A stretch of 64,000 nucleotides of DNA. Origin: Streptomyces sp. NBC_01775 (GTDB lineage Bacteria > Actinomycetota > Actinomycetes > Streptomycetales > Streptomycetaceae). Location of the stretch: assembly GCF_035917675.1 (NCBI RefSeq), contig NZ_CP109104.1, positions 4,216,001 to 4,280,000 of the forward strand, in the 5' to 3' direction. Below are positions 32,609 to 40,000 of this stretch, one piece after another (positions within the stretch are counted from its first letter, which is position 1; the number at the start of each line of letters is the position of its first letter). The position numbers and the translations under genes were made by a program. The notes below the pieces were generated by a model. It did no database searches. It had not been told where the DNA came from and was given only the letters and a program-made list of their open reading frames with translations.

Positions 32609-35458
32609 CTACTCCCCGGCGGTCTTCTTCGAAGCGGCCGTCTTCTTGGAGACCCCGGTCTTCTTAGCAGCTGTCTTCTTGGAGGCAGCGGCCTTCTTGG
32701 CAGGAGCCTTCTTCGCAGCGGCCTTCTTGGCCGGTGCCTTCTTGGCAGGAGCCTTCTTCGCAGGAGTCTTCTTCGCCGGTGACTTCGCCCGCTTCTCCGC
32801 GAGCAGTTCGAACCCGCGCTCGGGCGTGATCGTCTCGACGTCGTCGTCGCGCCGGAGGGTCGCGTTCGTCTCTCCGTCGGTCACATACGGTCCGAAGCGG
32901 CCATCCTTGACCACCACCGGCTTCTCGGTCTGCGGGTCGGTGCCCAGCTCCTTGAGCGGCGGCTTGGCGGCGGCCCTCCCCCGCTGCTTCGGCTTGGAGT
33001 AGATCTCCAGCGCCTGTTCCAGCGTGATGGAAAAGAGCTGCTCCTCGCTCTCCAGCGAGCGCGAGTCCGTCCCCTTCTTCATATAGGGGCCGTACCGTCC
33101 GTTCTGGGCGGTGATCTCGGTGCCGGACTCGGGGTCGACGCCGACGACGCGCGGCAGGGAGAGCAGCTTCAGCGCCTGCTCCAGCGTGACCGTATCGAGC
33201 GACATGGAGCGGAACAGCGAGGCGGTGCGCGGCTTGACCGCGTTCTTGCCGGTCTTCGGCGTGCCCTCGGGCAGCACCTCGGTGACGTAGGGGCCGTAGC
33301 GCCCGTCACGAGCGACGATCGGACGGCCCGACTCCGGATCCGTACCCAGCTCGAAATCGCCGCTGGGCTTGGCCAGCAGTTCCTTGGCGTAGTCGACGGT
33401 CAGCTCATCCGGCGGCAGGTCGTCCTGCACATCGGCGCGCTGGCCCGGCTCGCCCTCGGTCTCGCTGGGGCCCTCGACGTAGGGGCCGTAGCGCCCGACG
33501 CGCAGGGTGATGCCCTCGCCGACGGGGAAGGAGGAGACGCCGCGGGCGTCGATGGCGCCGAGGTCGGACACCAGTTCCTTCAGTCCGCCCAGGTGGTCGC
33601 CATCTCCGTTGCCCGAGTCGGCCGCCGAGCCGACGGCCGTCTCCGCCTCGCCCTCGCCGAAGTAGAAGCGCCGCAGCCACGGCACCGCCTCGGCGCTGCC
33701 GGCCGCGATGCGGTCGAGGTCGTCCTCCATCTTGGCGGTGAAGTCGTAGTCGACGAGCCGCCCGAAGTGCTTCTCCAGCAGCCCGACCACGGCGAAGCTC
33801 AGGAAGGACGGCACCAGGGCCGTGCCCTTCTTGAAGACGTAGCGCCGGTCCAGGATCGTGCTGATGATCGAGGCGTAGGTCGAGGGCCGCCCGATCTCGC
33901 GCTCTTCCAACTCCTTGACCAGCGTGGCCTCGGTGTAGCGGGCCGGAGGCTTGGTGGCGTGGCCGTCGACCGACAGCTCCTCGGCGCGCAGCGGGTCACC
34001 CTCGGTGACCTGCGGCAGCCGCCGCTCACGGTCGTCCAGCTCGGCGTTGGGGTCATCGGCGCCCTCGACGTACGCCTTGAGGAAGCCGTGGAAGGTGATG
34101 ATCTTGCCGGTCGCGCTGAACTCGGCGTCCCGCCCGTCGGAGGAGCGCCCGCCGACCTTGACGGTCACCGACTGCCCGACCGCGTCCTTCATCTGGGAGG
34201 CGACGGTCCGCTTCCAGATCAGCTCGTAGAGCTTGAACTGGTCGCCCGTCAGCCCGGTCTCGGCCGGGGTGCGGAAGCGGTCGCCCGAGGGACGGATCGC
34301 CTCGTGCGCCTCCTGCGCGTTCTTGACCTTGCCGGTGTAGGTGCGCGGCTTGTCCGGGAGGTAGTCGGCGCCGTACAGCTGTGTGACCTGCGTGCGGGCC
34401 GCGGAGATCGCCGTGTCGGAGAGCGTCGTGGAGTCCGTACGCATGTACGTGATGAAGCCGTTTTCGTACAGCTTCTGCGCCACCTGCATGGTGGACTTGG
34501 CGCCGAACCCGAGCTTCCGGCTGGCCTCCTGCTGGAGGGTGGTCGTACGGAAGGGTGCGTACGGCGAGCGGCGGTAGGGCTTGGACTCGACGGAGCGGAC
34601 GGTGAAGTCCGTGTTCTCCAGCGCTGCCGCCAGCGTCCGTGCGCCTTCCTCATCCAGGTGCAGGACCGAGGAGCGGTCCTTGAGCTGCCCGTCGGAGCCG
34701 AAGTCGCGGCCCTGCGCGACCCGCCGCCCGTCGACGGCGCTCAGCCTGGCGCCGAAGGTTCCCGGGTCTCCCGTCGAGGCATCCCCCGCCTGCCCCGTCG
34801 CGAACGTCCCGGTCAGGTCCCAGTACTCGGCGGAGCGGAACGCGATCCGCTCGCGCTCCCGCTCGACGACGAGCCGGGTGGCGACCGACTGCACACGGCC
34901 CGCCGACAGCCGCGGCATGACCTTCTTCCACAGCACCGGCGAGACCTCGTAGCCGTACAGACGGTCGAGGATGCGGCGGGTCTCCTGCGCGTCGACCAGC
35001 CGCTGGTTCAAGGTGCGGGGGTTGCGGACGGCGTCCTGGATGGCGTCCTTGGTGATCTCGTGGAAGACCATCCGGCGGACGGGCACCTTGGGCTTGAGCA
35101 CCTCTTGCAGGTGCCAGGCGATGGCCTCGCCCTCGCGGTCCTCATCGGTGGCGAGGAGGAGTTCGTCCGACTCGGCCAGCAGCTCCTTGAGCTTCTTGAC
35201 CTGGTCCTTCTTGTCGCTGTTGATCACATACAGCGGCTCGAAATCGTGGTCGACGTTCACACCGAGACGGGCCCAGGACTCGCCTTTGTACTTCGCGGGG
35301 ACCTCGGCCGCACCGTTGGGAAGGTCGCGGATGTGCCCGACGCTGGCCTCGACAACGTAGCCCGGGCCGAGATAGCCCTTGATCGTCTTGGCCTTGGCAG
35401 GGGACTCGACGATCACGAGTCGGCGCCCGCCGTTTGCTGTCTCGTGGGTCGGGGACAA
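32609..35458 (-). CDS. topA: DNA topoisomerase I
   Basis: A 949-residue type IA topoisomerase that relaxes negative supercoils. Toprim domain LVIVESPAKAKTIKGYLG at the N terminus with DEDREGEAIAWH; catalytic tyrosine in ENGFITYMRTDSTTLS (~residue 335); ERERERIAFR and EREIGRPSTYASII further motifs. The C terminus has four topoisomerase C-repeats (GRYGPYV, seen four times) instead of zinc fingers, and a Lys/Ala tail (PAKKAPAKKA type) that in Streptomyces enhances processivity. The start is a TTG at 35458 after AGAAGAG, giving the conserved N terminus; the longer frame upstream is not coding. It is transcribed alone. Confidence 0.95.
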   Translation of the reverse strand: MSPTHETANGGRRLVIVESPAKAKTIKGYLGPGYVVEASVGHIRDLPNGAAEVPAKYKGESWARLGVNVDHDFEPLYVINSDKKDQVKKLKELLAESDELLLATDEDREGEAIAWHLQEVLKPKVPVRRMVFHEITKDAIQDAVRNPRTLNQRLVDAQETRRILDRLYGYEVSPVLWKKVMPRLSAGRVQSVATRLVVERERERIAFRSAEYWDLTGTFATGQAGDASTGDPGTFGARLSAVDGRRVAQGRDFGSDGQLKDRSSVLHLDEEGARTLAAALENTDFTVRSVESKPYRRSPYAPFRTTTLQQEASRKLGFGAKSTMQVAQKLYENGFITYMRTDSTTLSDTAISAARTQVTQLYGADYLPDKPRTYTGKVKNAQEAHEAIRPSGDRFRTPAETGLTGDQFKLYELIWKRTVASQMKDAVGQSVTVKVGGRSSDGRDAEFSATGKIITFHGFLKAYVEGADDPNAELDDRERRLPQVTEGDPLRAEELSVDGHATKPPARYTEATLVKELEEREIGRPSTYASIISTILDRRYVFKKGTALVPSFLSFAVVGLLEKHFGRLVDYDFTAKMEDDLDRIAAGSAEAVPWLRRFYFGEGEAETAVGSAADSGNGDGDHLGGLKELVSDLGAIDARGVSSFPVGEGITLRVGRYGPYVEGPSETEGEPGQRADVQDDLPPDELTVDYAKELLAKPSGDFELGTDPESGRPIVARDGRYGPYVTEVLPEGTPKTGKNAVKPRTASLFRSMSLDTVTLEQALKLLSLPRVVGVDPESGTEITAQNGRYGPYMKKGTDSRSLESEEQLFSITLEQALEIYSKPKQRGRAAAKPPLKELGTDPQTEKPVVVKDGRFGPYVTDGETNATLRRDDDVETITPERGFELLAEKRAKSPAKKTPAKKAPAKKAPAKKAAAKKAPAKKAAASKKTAAKKTGVSKKTAASKKTAGE

Positions 35459-35698
35459 CTTCTGCTCTTCTCTCCGGTCGGTTGTGCCGATATGTCTCGG
35501 CTGTGTCTCGACTGCGTCGCAGCCCGACAGCGTTTCCGTATCGCTGCGGAGTGTGACGGTACCTCCCGCCTCCATGTCAAACGGGAAAAGTCCGCAACGC
35601 CACTCGAACGGTAACCCGACAACCAGGAATCCCGCCGCCCGATGCCTCTGGCAGCATGTCTGCTCACAACCAGGTACCGCTCGACCTCGGAGGGACCC

Positions 35699-36103
35699 AT
35701 GTCCGATCCCAACCAGCCCGGCTACGGATACCCGCAGCAGCCCGGCCAGAACCCGTACGGCGCCCCGGCCGGCGGCCCGCAGGGACAGCCCGCCTACGGC
35801 TATCCCCAGCAGCCGCCGATGCCCGGAGCCCCAGGTCCGTACGGCGCCACCGACCCGAACGCCCCCTACGGCTACGACCGCTACGGGCGCCCCTTCTCGC
35901 ACAAGTCGAAGATCGTCGCCGGCGTGCTGCAGCTCTTCCTCGGCCAGCTCGGAATCGGCCGTTTCTACACCGGCCACATCGGCATGGGGATAGCCCAGCT
36001 TCTTACCTGCGGAGGTTTCTGGATCTGGGCGCTCGTCGACGGAATCATCTTCCTCGTCAGCGACGAGCGCACCGACAGCGACGGTCGCATACTCCGCAGC
36101 TGA
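35699..36103 (+). CDS. TM2-domain membrane protein
   Basis: A 134-residue protein: Pro/Gly/Tyr/Gln-rich N terminus (~75 residues) followed by a TM2 domain with two helices (IVAGVLQLFLGQLGIGRFYT and IAQLLTCGGFWIWALVDGII) and the DRF-like turn GRFYTGH. TM2 proteins are small inner-membrane proteins with no fixed function. The ATG follows CGGAGGGACC. Divergent from topA with ~240 bp between. Confidence 0.88.
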   Translation: MSDPNQPGYGYPQQPGQNPYGAPAGGPQGQPAYGYPQQPPMPGAPGPYGATDPNAPYGYDRYGRPFSHKSKIVAGVLQLFLGQLGIGRFYTGHIGMGIAQLLTCGGFWIWALVDGIIFLVSDERTDSDGRILRS

Positions 36104-36233
36104 CCCGGCAGTGTCCAGGCAGCATGGTTTAGGCAACCGCAAGAAGGGTTCGGATAACCGGAGGAAGCGCATCCAGCACAGCGGATGCGGGACGGCCGGA
36201 GACCGGACCGTCGGAACGGAAGAAGACACTCGC

Positions 36234-36707
36234 ATGGAGAGGGCCGCGGCGCGAGACGGCACGGGGGACACCAGCCAGACGGTGAAGGGGCACGTCCCTC
36301 CCCCTCTCGTCCGGCTACGCGCCGCGCTCTCCCATCCGGCCGCCGCGCCGCTCGCCACAGCGGCGGCGGGGGCGGCCGGTGCCGTCCATCTGTGGGGCAC
36401 CGACCCCCACCAGTCCGGTCAGCTGCTGCCCCGTTGCCCTTTCAACTGGGCGACGGGGCTGCTGTGCCCGGCGTGCGGCGGCACACGGATGCTCTACGAC
36501 CTGATGCACGGCGACTTCGCCGCCGCGCTGCACGACAACACCGCGCTGCTGTTCCTCGGCCTGCCCGCCGCCGTGTACCTGTCCGGCCGCTGGCTCTACG
36601 AGGGGCTGCGGGGGCGCCGCTACCGCCCCCGGCTGAGCACCCGGGGCACGGTCGCCGTCCTCTCCCTCGCGGTGGCCTGGGCGGTGGCCCGCAACCTGGT
36701 GGGCTGA
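36234..36707 (+). CDS. DUF2752 membrane protein
   Basis: A 157-residue protein with the DUF2752 signature CPFNWATGLLCPACGGTRML followed by DLMHGDFAAALHDN, and three membrane segments (AAPLATAAAGAAGAVHLWG, ALLFLGLPAAVYLSGRWLY, VAVLSLAVAWAVARNLVG). Family function unknown. It commonly follows a TM2 gene in Streptomyces. ATG 36234 was chosen because upstream codons lack a family match. Confidence 0.87.
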   Translation: MERAAARDGTGDTSQTVKGHVPPPLVRLRAALSHPAAAPLATAAAGAAGAVHLWGTDPHQSGQLLPRCPFNWATGLLCPACGGTRMLYDLMHGDFAAALHDNTALLFLGLPAAVYLSGRWLYEGLRGRRYRPRLSTRGTVAVLSLAVAWAVARNLVG

Positions 36708-36735
36708 GCCCCCTCGAAGCCCGTCCGAGCCTCGC

Positions 36736-36829
36736 ACCGGATACCGGGTGCGGTTCCTCACACCGGATGCCGGGTTCCGGATACCTCGCACCGGATACCG
36801 GACGCCAAGTGCCCCGTACCGGATGCCGG
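36736..36829. repeat. Four copies of ACCGGATRCCGG
   Basis: The 12-bp imperfect dyad occurs at 36736, 36762, 36790 and 36818, at intervals of 26-28 bp, with further partial CCGGAT copies up to 36850. It lies between convergent genes, so it may be a terminator-like or DNA-structural array rather than an operator. Confidence 0.8.
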
Positions 36830-36862
36830 ATGTGTGCCCCCGGCCCCGGATGCCCGTGGGTG

Positions 36863-38593
36863 TCAGGCGCCCGCCACACCGTTGCCGAGATTGCCGTCGC
36901 CCGGAACGGCGTTCTTGACGGCCGCACCGGGCCCGAACTGTCCGGCATCCACCGGCGTCAGGAACCCCTGTTCGACCAGCAGCCGGATCGACTCCGGCGT
37001 ACGGGCCCGTAGCTCGGCCGGGTCCTCCCCGAGCAGCTGGCCGATGGCGTCGAGGATGCGCCCCGCGCTCAGCGTCCCGTCGCACACACCCGCGAATCCC
37101 GCGCCGACCGTGTCCACCGTCGTCGCGCGCCGCATGCCCCGGTTCTGGCGCAGCACCACATATTCCGGATCCTCGGCGCCCGGCAGCCCGACCTGCTCCT
37201 GCACCACCTCGTCGGCGAGGACGAACCGGTGTTCCAGCAACGCCGCGTCGGACGTCTCCCGCAGGAAGTCCTGCCGTTCGAAGTGTGAGCGGACCACTTC
37301 GCCGAGCGGCTGCTCCACCGGATGCGGCCACTCCTCCGCGAGGACGGACGGACGTTCCGCTTCCGTGCGCCGCAGGGTGATCCAGCCGAAGCCGACGGCC
37401 TTGGTCCCGCGCGCCTCGAACTCCTCCAGCCAGGCGTCGTAGTGCGCGGCGTACGTGGCCGGATCGCGCAGGTGGTCGCCCGCGTCGCGCAGCCACAGCT
37501 CCGCGTACTGCGTCACGTCCTGCACCTCGCGCTGCACGATCCACGCGTCGCACCCGGCGGGCACCCAGGAGGAGACCCGCTCGCGCCAGTCCTCGTCGGC
37601 TCGGTGCTCCCAGTTGGCCAGCAGCTGGCAGTAGCCGCCGGGCGCCAGGTGCGCGGCGGAGCGCTCCACGAGGGTGCGGCACAGCGCGTCGCCCGCCATG
37701 CCGCCGTCGCGGTAGGTGAGGCGGGCGCCGGGGGAGATCACGAAGGGCGGGTTGGAGACGATCAGGTCGTAGGGCTCCTCCCCCTCGGCCGGCTCGAACA
37801 GCGAGCCCTCGCGCAGCTCGGCCGCGGGGGCTCCGGAGAGCGCGAGGGTGAGACGTGTCATATGCAGCGCACGCGGGTTGAGGTCGGTCGCGGTGACCTG
37901 AGTCGCCGAACGGCCGGCGTGCAGCGCCTGGATGCCCGAGCCCGTACCGAGGTCGAGCGCACGGGCGACGGGTCCGCGGACGGTGATGCCGGCCAGCGTG
38001 GTGGAGGCCCCGCCGACGCCCAGGACGAGGCTTGCCGCGTCGCCGCCCCGGTCCGAGGTGGCCGACGTGTCCGAGCCGGAGGTACCCGAGGTGGCCGAGC
38101 CCGAGGTGGCCGAAGTGCCCGGATCGCGCGCCGAGCCGATGCCGCCCGCGCCGCCGACGGCGCAGCCCAGGTCGCTGACGATCCACCAGTCCTGGTCCTC
38201 AGGGCCGCTGTAGGGCCGCACATCGACGGTCGCGCGGACGGAGGCCCCCGGACCGGGGCCGAGCCCCCCGCCGTCCTCTGAGCCCCTCTCAGGCGCTTCT
38301 CCCACCCGCTCCAGCCACCCGTCGGCGAGTGCCTCCTCGACGGGGAGCACCGAATGCGCACTGTCGTACGGCACGGGCTGCTGGAGCAGGAAGAGCCGTA
38401 CCAGGGTCTCCAGCGGGCCCTCGCCGCGCGTGGCGCGCAGCGCGGGCACGGTCTCGCCGCGGGCGAGGGCCGCGTAGGCGGGAGCGCCCAGCAGTTCGAG
38501 GAGCCCGTCGGCGGTGAAACGGGCGGTCCGCAGGGCCTCTCTCAGCCGTCGGGTGCTCTCATCAGCGGGCTCGGGAAGCGCGTCAGTACTCAC
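36863..38593 (-). CDS. Class I SAM-dependent methyltransferase (HemK/RlmG-like fold), unknown substrate
   Basis: A 576-residue protein. N-terminal helical domain (~residues 1-110), Rossmann methyltransferase with motif I ALDLGTGSGIQALHA, TATDLNPRALHMTRL and catalytic NPPF in DLIVSNPPFVISPG, the pattern of enzymes that methylate N atoms of Gln, Asn or bases; and a C-terminal winged-helix-like region (LEEFEARGTKAVGFGWITL). A Ser/Thr/Gly-rich insert (residues ~155-185) lies between the helical and catalytic domains. GTG 38593 was chosen from the family start (VSTDALPEP). The long upstream extension of the frame is not supported. Confidence 0.85.
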   Translation of the reverse strand: MSTDALPEPADESTRRLREALRTARFTADGLLELLGAPAYAALARGETVPALRATRGEGPLETLVRLFLLQQPVPYDSAHSVLPVEEALADGWLERVGEAPERGSEDGGGLGPGPGASVRATVDVRPYSGPEDQDWWIVSDLGCAVGGAGGIGSARDPGTSATSGSATSGTSGSDTSATSDRGGDAASLVLGVGGASTTLAGITVRGPVARALDLGTGSGIQALHAGRSATQVTATDLNPRALHMTRLTLALSGAPAAELREGSLFEPAEGEEPYDLIVSNPPFVISPGARLTYRDGGMAGDALCRTLVERSAAHLAPGGYCQLLANWEHRADEDWRERVSSWVPAGCDAWIVQREVQDVTQYAELWLRDAGDHLRDPATYAAHYDAWLEEFEARGTKAVGFGWITLRRTEAERPSVLAEEWPHPVEQPLGEVVRSHFERQDFLRETSDAALLEHRFVLADEVVQEQVGLPGAEDPEYVVLRQNRGMRRATTVDTVGAGFAGVCDGTLSAGRILDAIGQLLGEDPAELRARTPESIRLLVEQGFLTPVDAGQFGPGAAVKNAVPGDGNLGNGVAGA

Positions 38594-38716
38594 CCGCCCC
38601 ATTCTCCTTCGTATCCGGGCCGAAGCGTCCTTCGCGGCGCCGACCCGGCTCCAGCTCCTGTCGCCACATTCGCTTCGTCGCCCGGAGGGCGGCCCCGCGG
38701 CGTCAGGTGCGTGCTC

Positions 38717-38745
38717 CGGGGTCCCCCCGGCCGGAGGCTGGGGGA
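38717..38745 (+). repeat. Streptomyces-type palindromic intergenic repeat (copy 1)
   Basis: A short imperfect palindrome of the GGGGTCCCCC...GGCTGGGGGA form. Similar copies lie at 39009-39050, 39095-39133 and, inverted, 44185-44229. Confidence 0.7.
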
Positions 38746-39008
38746 ATGCCGGGCGCAGGCCCTCGTACTGGACGTACTCGGGTCTGCGCCCGGTGCGACG
38801 AGCGGGGCGCCTCCCACGCCCTTGAGGCAGCGGGGGAGCGCGCATGGCGTCGCGGGCGGACGGGAACGCGACGACAGGGCCTAGTGCCGTGACCGGCAAT
38901 GTTTGCCCGGAAGGAGCGTCGTCGTGGGGGCACCGCCCGCGCGAGCGGAGCCGAACGTGGGGGTGCGTGCGATCGCAAGGCGGCCGGAAGCCCTTGATCG
39001 GGGTCTCC

Positions 39009-39050
39009 CCTGCTCTGGGGGCACCTCCCGGCCGAAGGCCCGGGGGAGAA
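39009..39050 (+). repeat. Palindromic intergenic repeat (copy 2)
   Basis: CTCTGGGGGCACCTCCCGG followed by CCGAAGG and CCCGGGGGAG. Same family as copy 1, inside the MITE-like element. Confidence 0.7.
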
Positions 39051-39094
39051 GTCGAGAGCTTGGGGAAGGAGCTACCAGGGCTTTTGGCCAACGC

Positions 39095-39133
39095 CGCTGG
39101 GGGCACCCCCTGCTCGGAGCGCTCGGGGGAGGG
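39095..39133 (+). repeat. Palindromic intergenic repeat (copy 3)
   Basis: CGCTGGGGGCACCCCCTGC followed by TCGGAGC and GCTCGGGGGAG. Same family; variable centre, conserved GGGGGNACC and GGGGGAG ends. Confidence 0.7.
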
Positions 39134-39176
39134 CGTGCCGGACGACGCGACGGGGCAAAACTTGCCGGGAGGGGCA

Positions 39177-39737
39177 CTAGGAACCGGTGGAGCCGCTGGG
39201 CTTCTTGCAGCCCTCCTGGTTGGCCATCGACTTGCCCAGCTCACCGGACTGGAGCTTGCTGAGGGCCTTGTCGCCGCTCTTGCCGAGGGTGTCCAGCTTG
39301 GTGGCGACGCCCTTGAGGCCCTCGGCGAACTTCGACTGGTCCTTGGTGTCGAGCTTGTCGACGGTGGTCTTGAGGGTGCCGTACTGGGTGGAGAGGCTCT
39401 TGAGCTCCTTTACCGCGTCCTTCTGGAGTTTCTCCCCGCCGTCCACGGGCGGCGCCCCGGCGCCGTCGACCGCGCCGGCCAGCGACTTGTAGGCGCCGGA
39501 GATCTTCTGGAAGGCGGCCGAGTCGGTCTTCTTGACCTCTGCCGAGGACTCCTTCTGCTGGGATGCCTGGTCGATCGAGGAGTTGGCCTGCTGGATCTTC
39601 GTGACCTGCGGCCTGACCTCGTCGCAGACCTTCTTGGCCCAGTCGTCCGTCTTCTTGCCGCTGTCGTCGCTGCAACCGGTCAGCGCGAGTACGAGTGCCG
39701 CACCGCCGGACAGTGCAGCCGCAAGCTTCTTGTTCAC
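39177..39737 (-). CDS. Secreted lipoprotein, function unknown
   Basis: A 186-residue lipoprotein: signal NKKLAAALSGGAALVLALTG with lipobox LTGC, then a helical Lys/Asp/Ser-rich domain (KKTDDWAKKVCDEVRPQ, GEKLQKDAVKELKSLSTQY). A conserved cysteine pair (CDE near the start, EGC near the end) may form a disulfide. Function unknown; the family is widespread in Streptomyces. GTG 39737 follows GGAAGGGA at 8 nt and gives a normal signal peptide; an ATG six codons upstream is possible. The stop lies within the MITE-like inverted repeat. Confidence 0.8.
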   Translation of the reverse strand: MNKKLAAALSGGAALVLALTGCSDDSGKKTDDWAKKVCDEVRPQVTKIQQANSSIDQASQQKESSAEVKKTDSAAFQKISGAYKSLAGAVDGAGAPPVDGGEKLQKDAVKELKSLSTQYGTLKTTVDKLDTKDQSKFAEGLKGVATKLDTLGKSGDKALSKLQSGELGKSMANQEGCKKPSGSTGS

Positions 39738-39911
39738 CGGATCGGTCCCTTCCATGGCTGTTCGGCCCGGAACATACACGCCAGGGAGGGAGTGGCGACG
39801 AGTCGTCAGTTTTTTCTGTCCTTGATTACAGCCATTTGCACCAAAAGCACGTACCGGCATCGCGGGCATCCTCCGGCCGGAGCGCGGCGGCCCGTACTCC
39901 GGCACGAAGGA

Positions 39912-39945
39912 GGGCGGGCAGGGCGCCAACGCACCCTGCCCGCCC
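39912..39945 (-). terminator. Terminator downstream of hppA
   Basis: A perfect 12-bp stem (39912-39923 with 39934-39945), 10-nt loop, 55 bp beyond the hppA stop on the minus strand. Confidence 0.7.
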
Positions 39946-40000
39946 CCCTGTTGAGCTGCGGCGACGCGCCCGTTCCCGGCCGCGGTACGCCACGTTCCGG

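Larger units (their letters stand above)
38594..39176. other. Repeat-rich intergenic region
   Basis: No gene supported. It contains one GGGGGNACC...GGGGGA repeat at 38717 and most of a 300-bp inverted-repeat element (38881-39180) that holds two more. Confidence 0.6.
38881..39180. mobile_element. MITE-like 300-bp element with ~40-bp imperfect terminal inverted repeats
   Basis: The left end (38881-38923) reads CTAGTGCC, 4 nt, CCGGCAA, TGTTTGCCC and ends GCGTCGTC; the complement of the right end (39141-39180) reads CTAGTGCC, 4 nt, CCGGCAA, GTTTTGCCC and ends GCGTCGTC. No transposase is inside. The stop codon of the lipoprotein gene (39177-39179) lies within the right end. Confidence 0.55.

Noticed and set aside
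33593..35614. 673-codon plus-strand frame over topA
   Set aside because: Antisense shadow; topA is fully conserved on the other strand.
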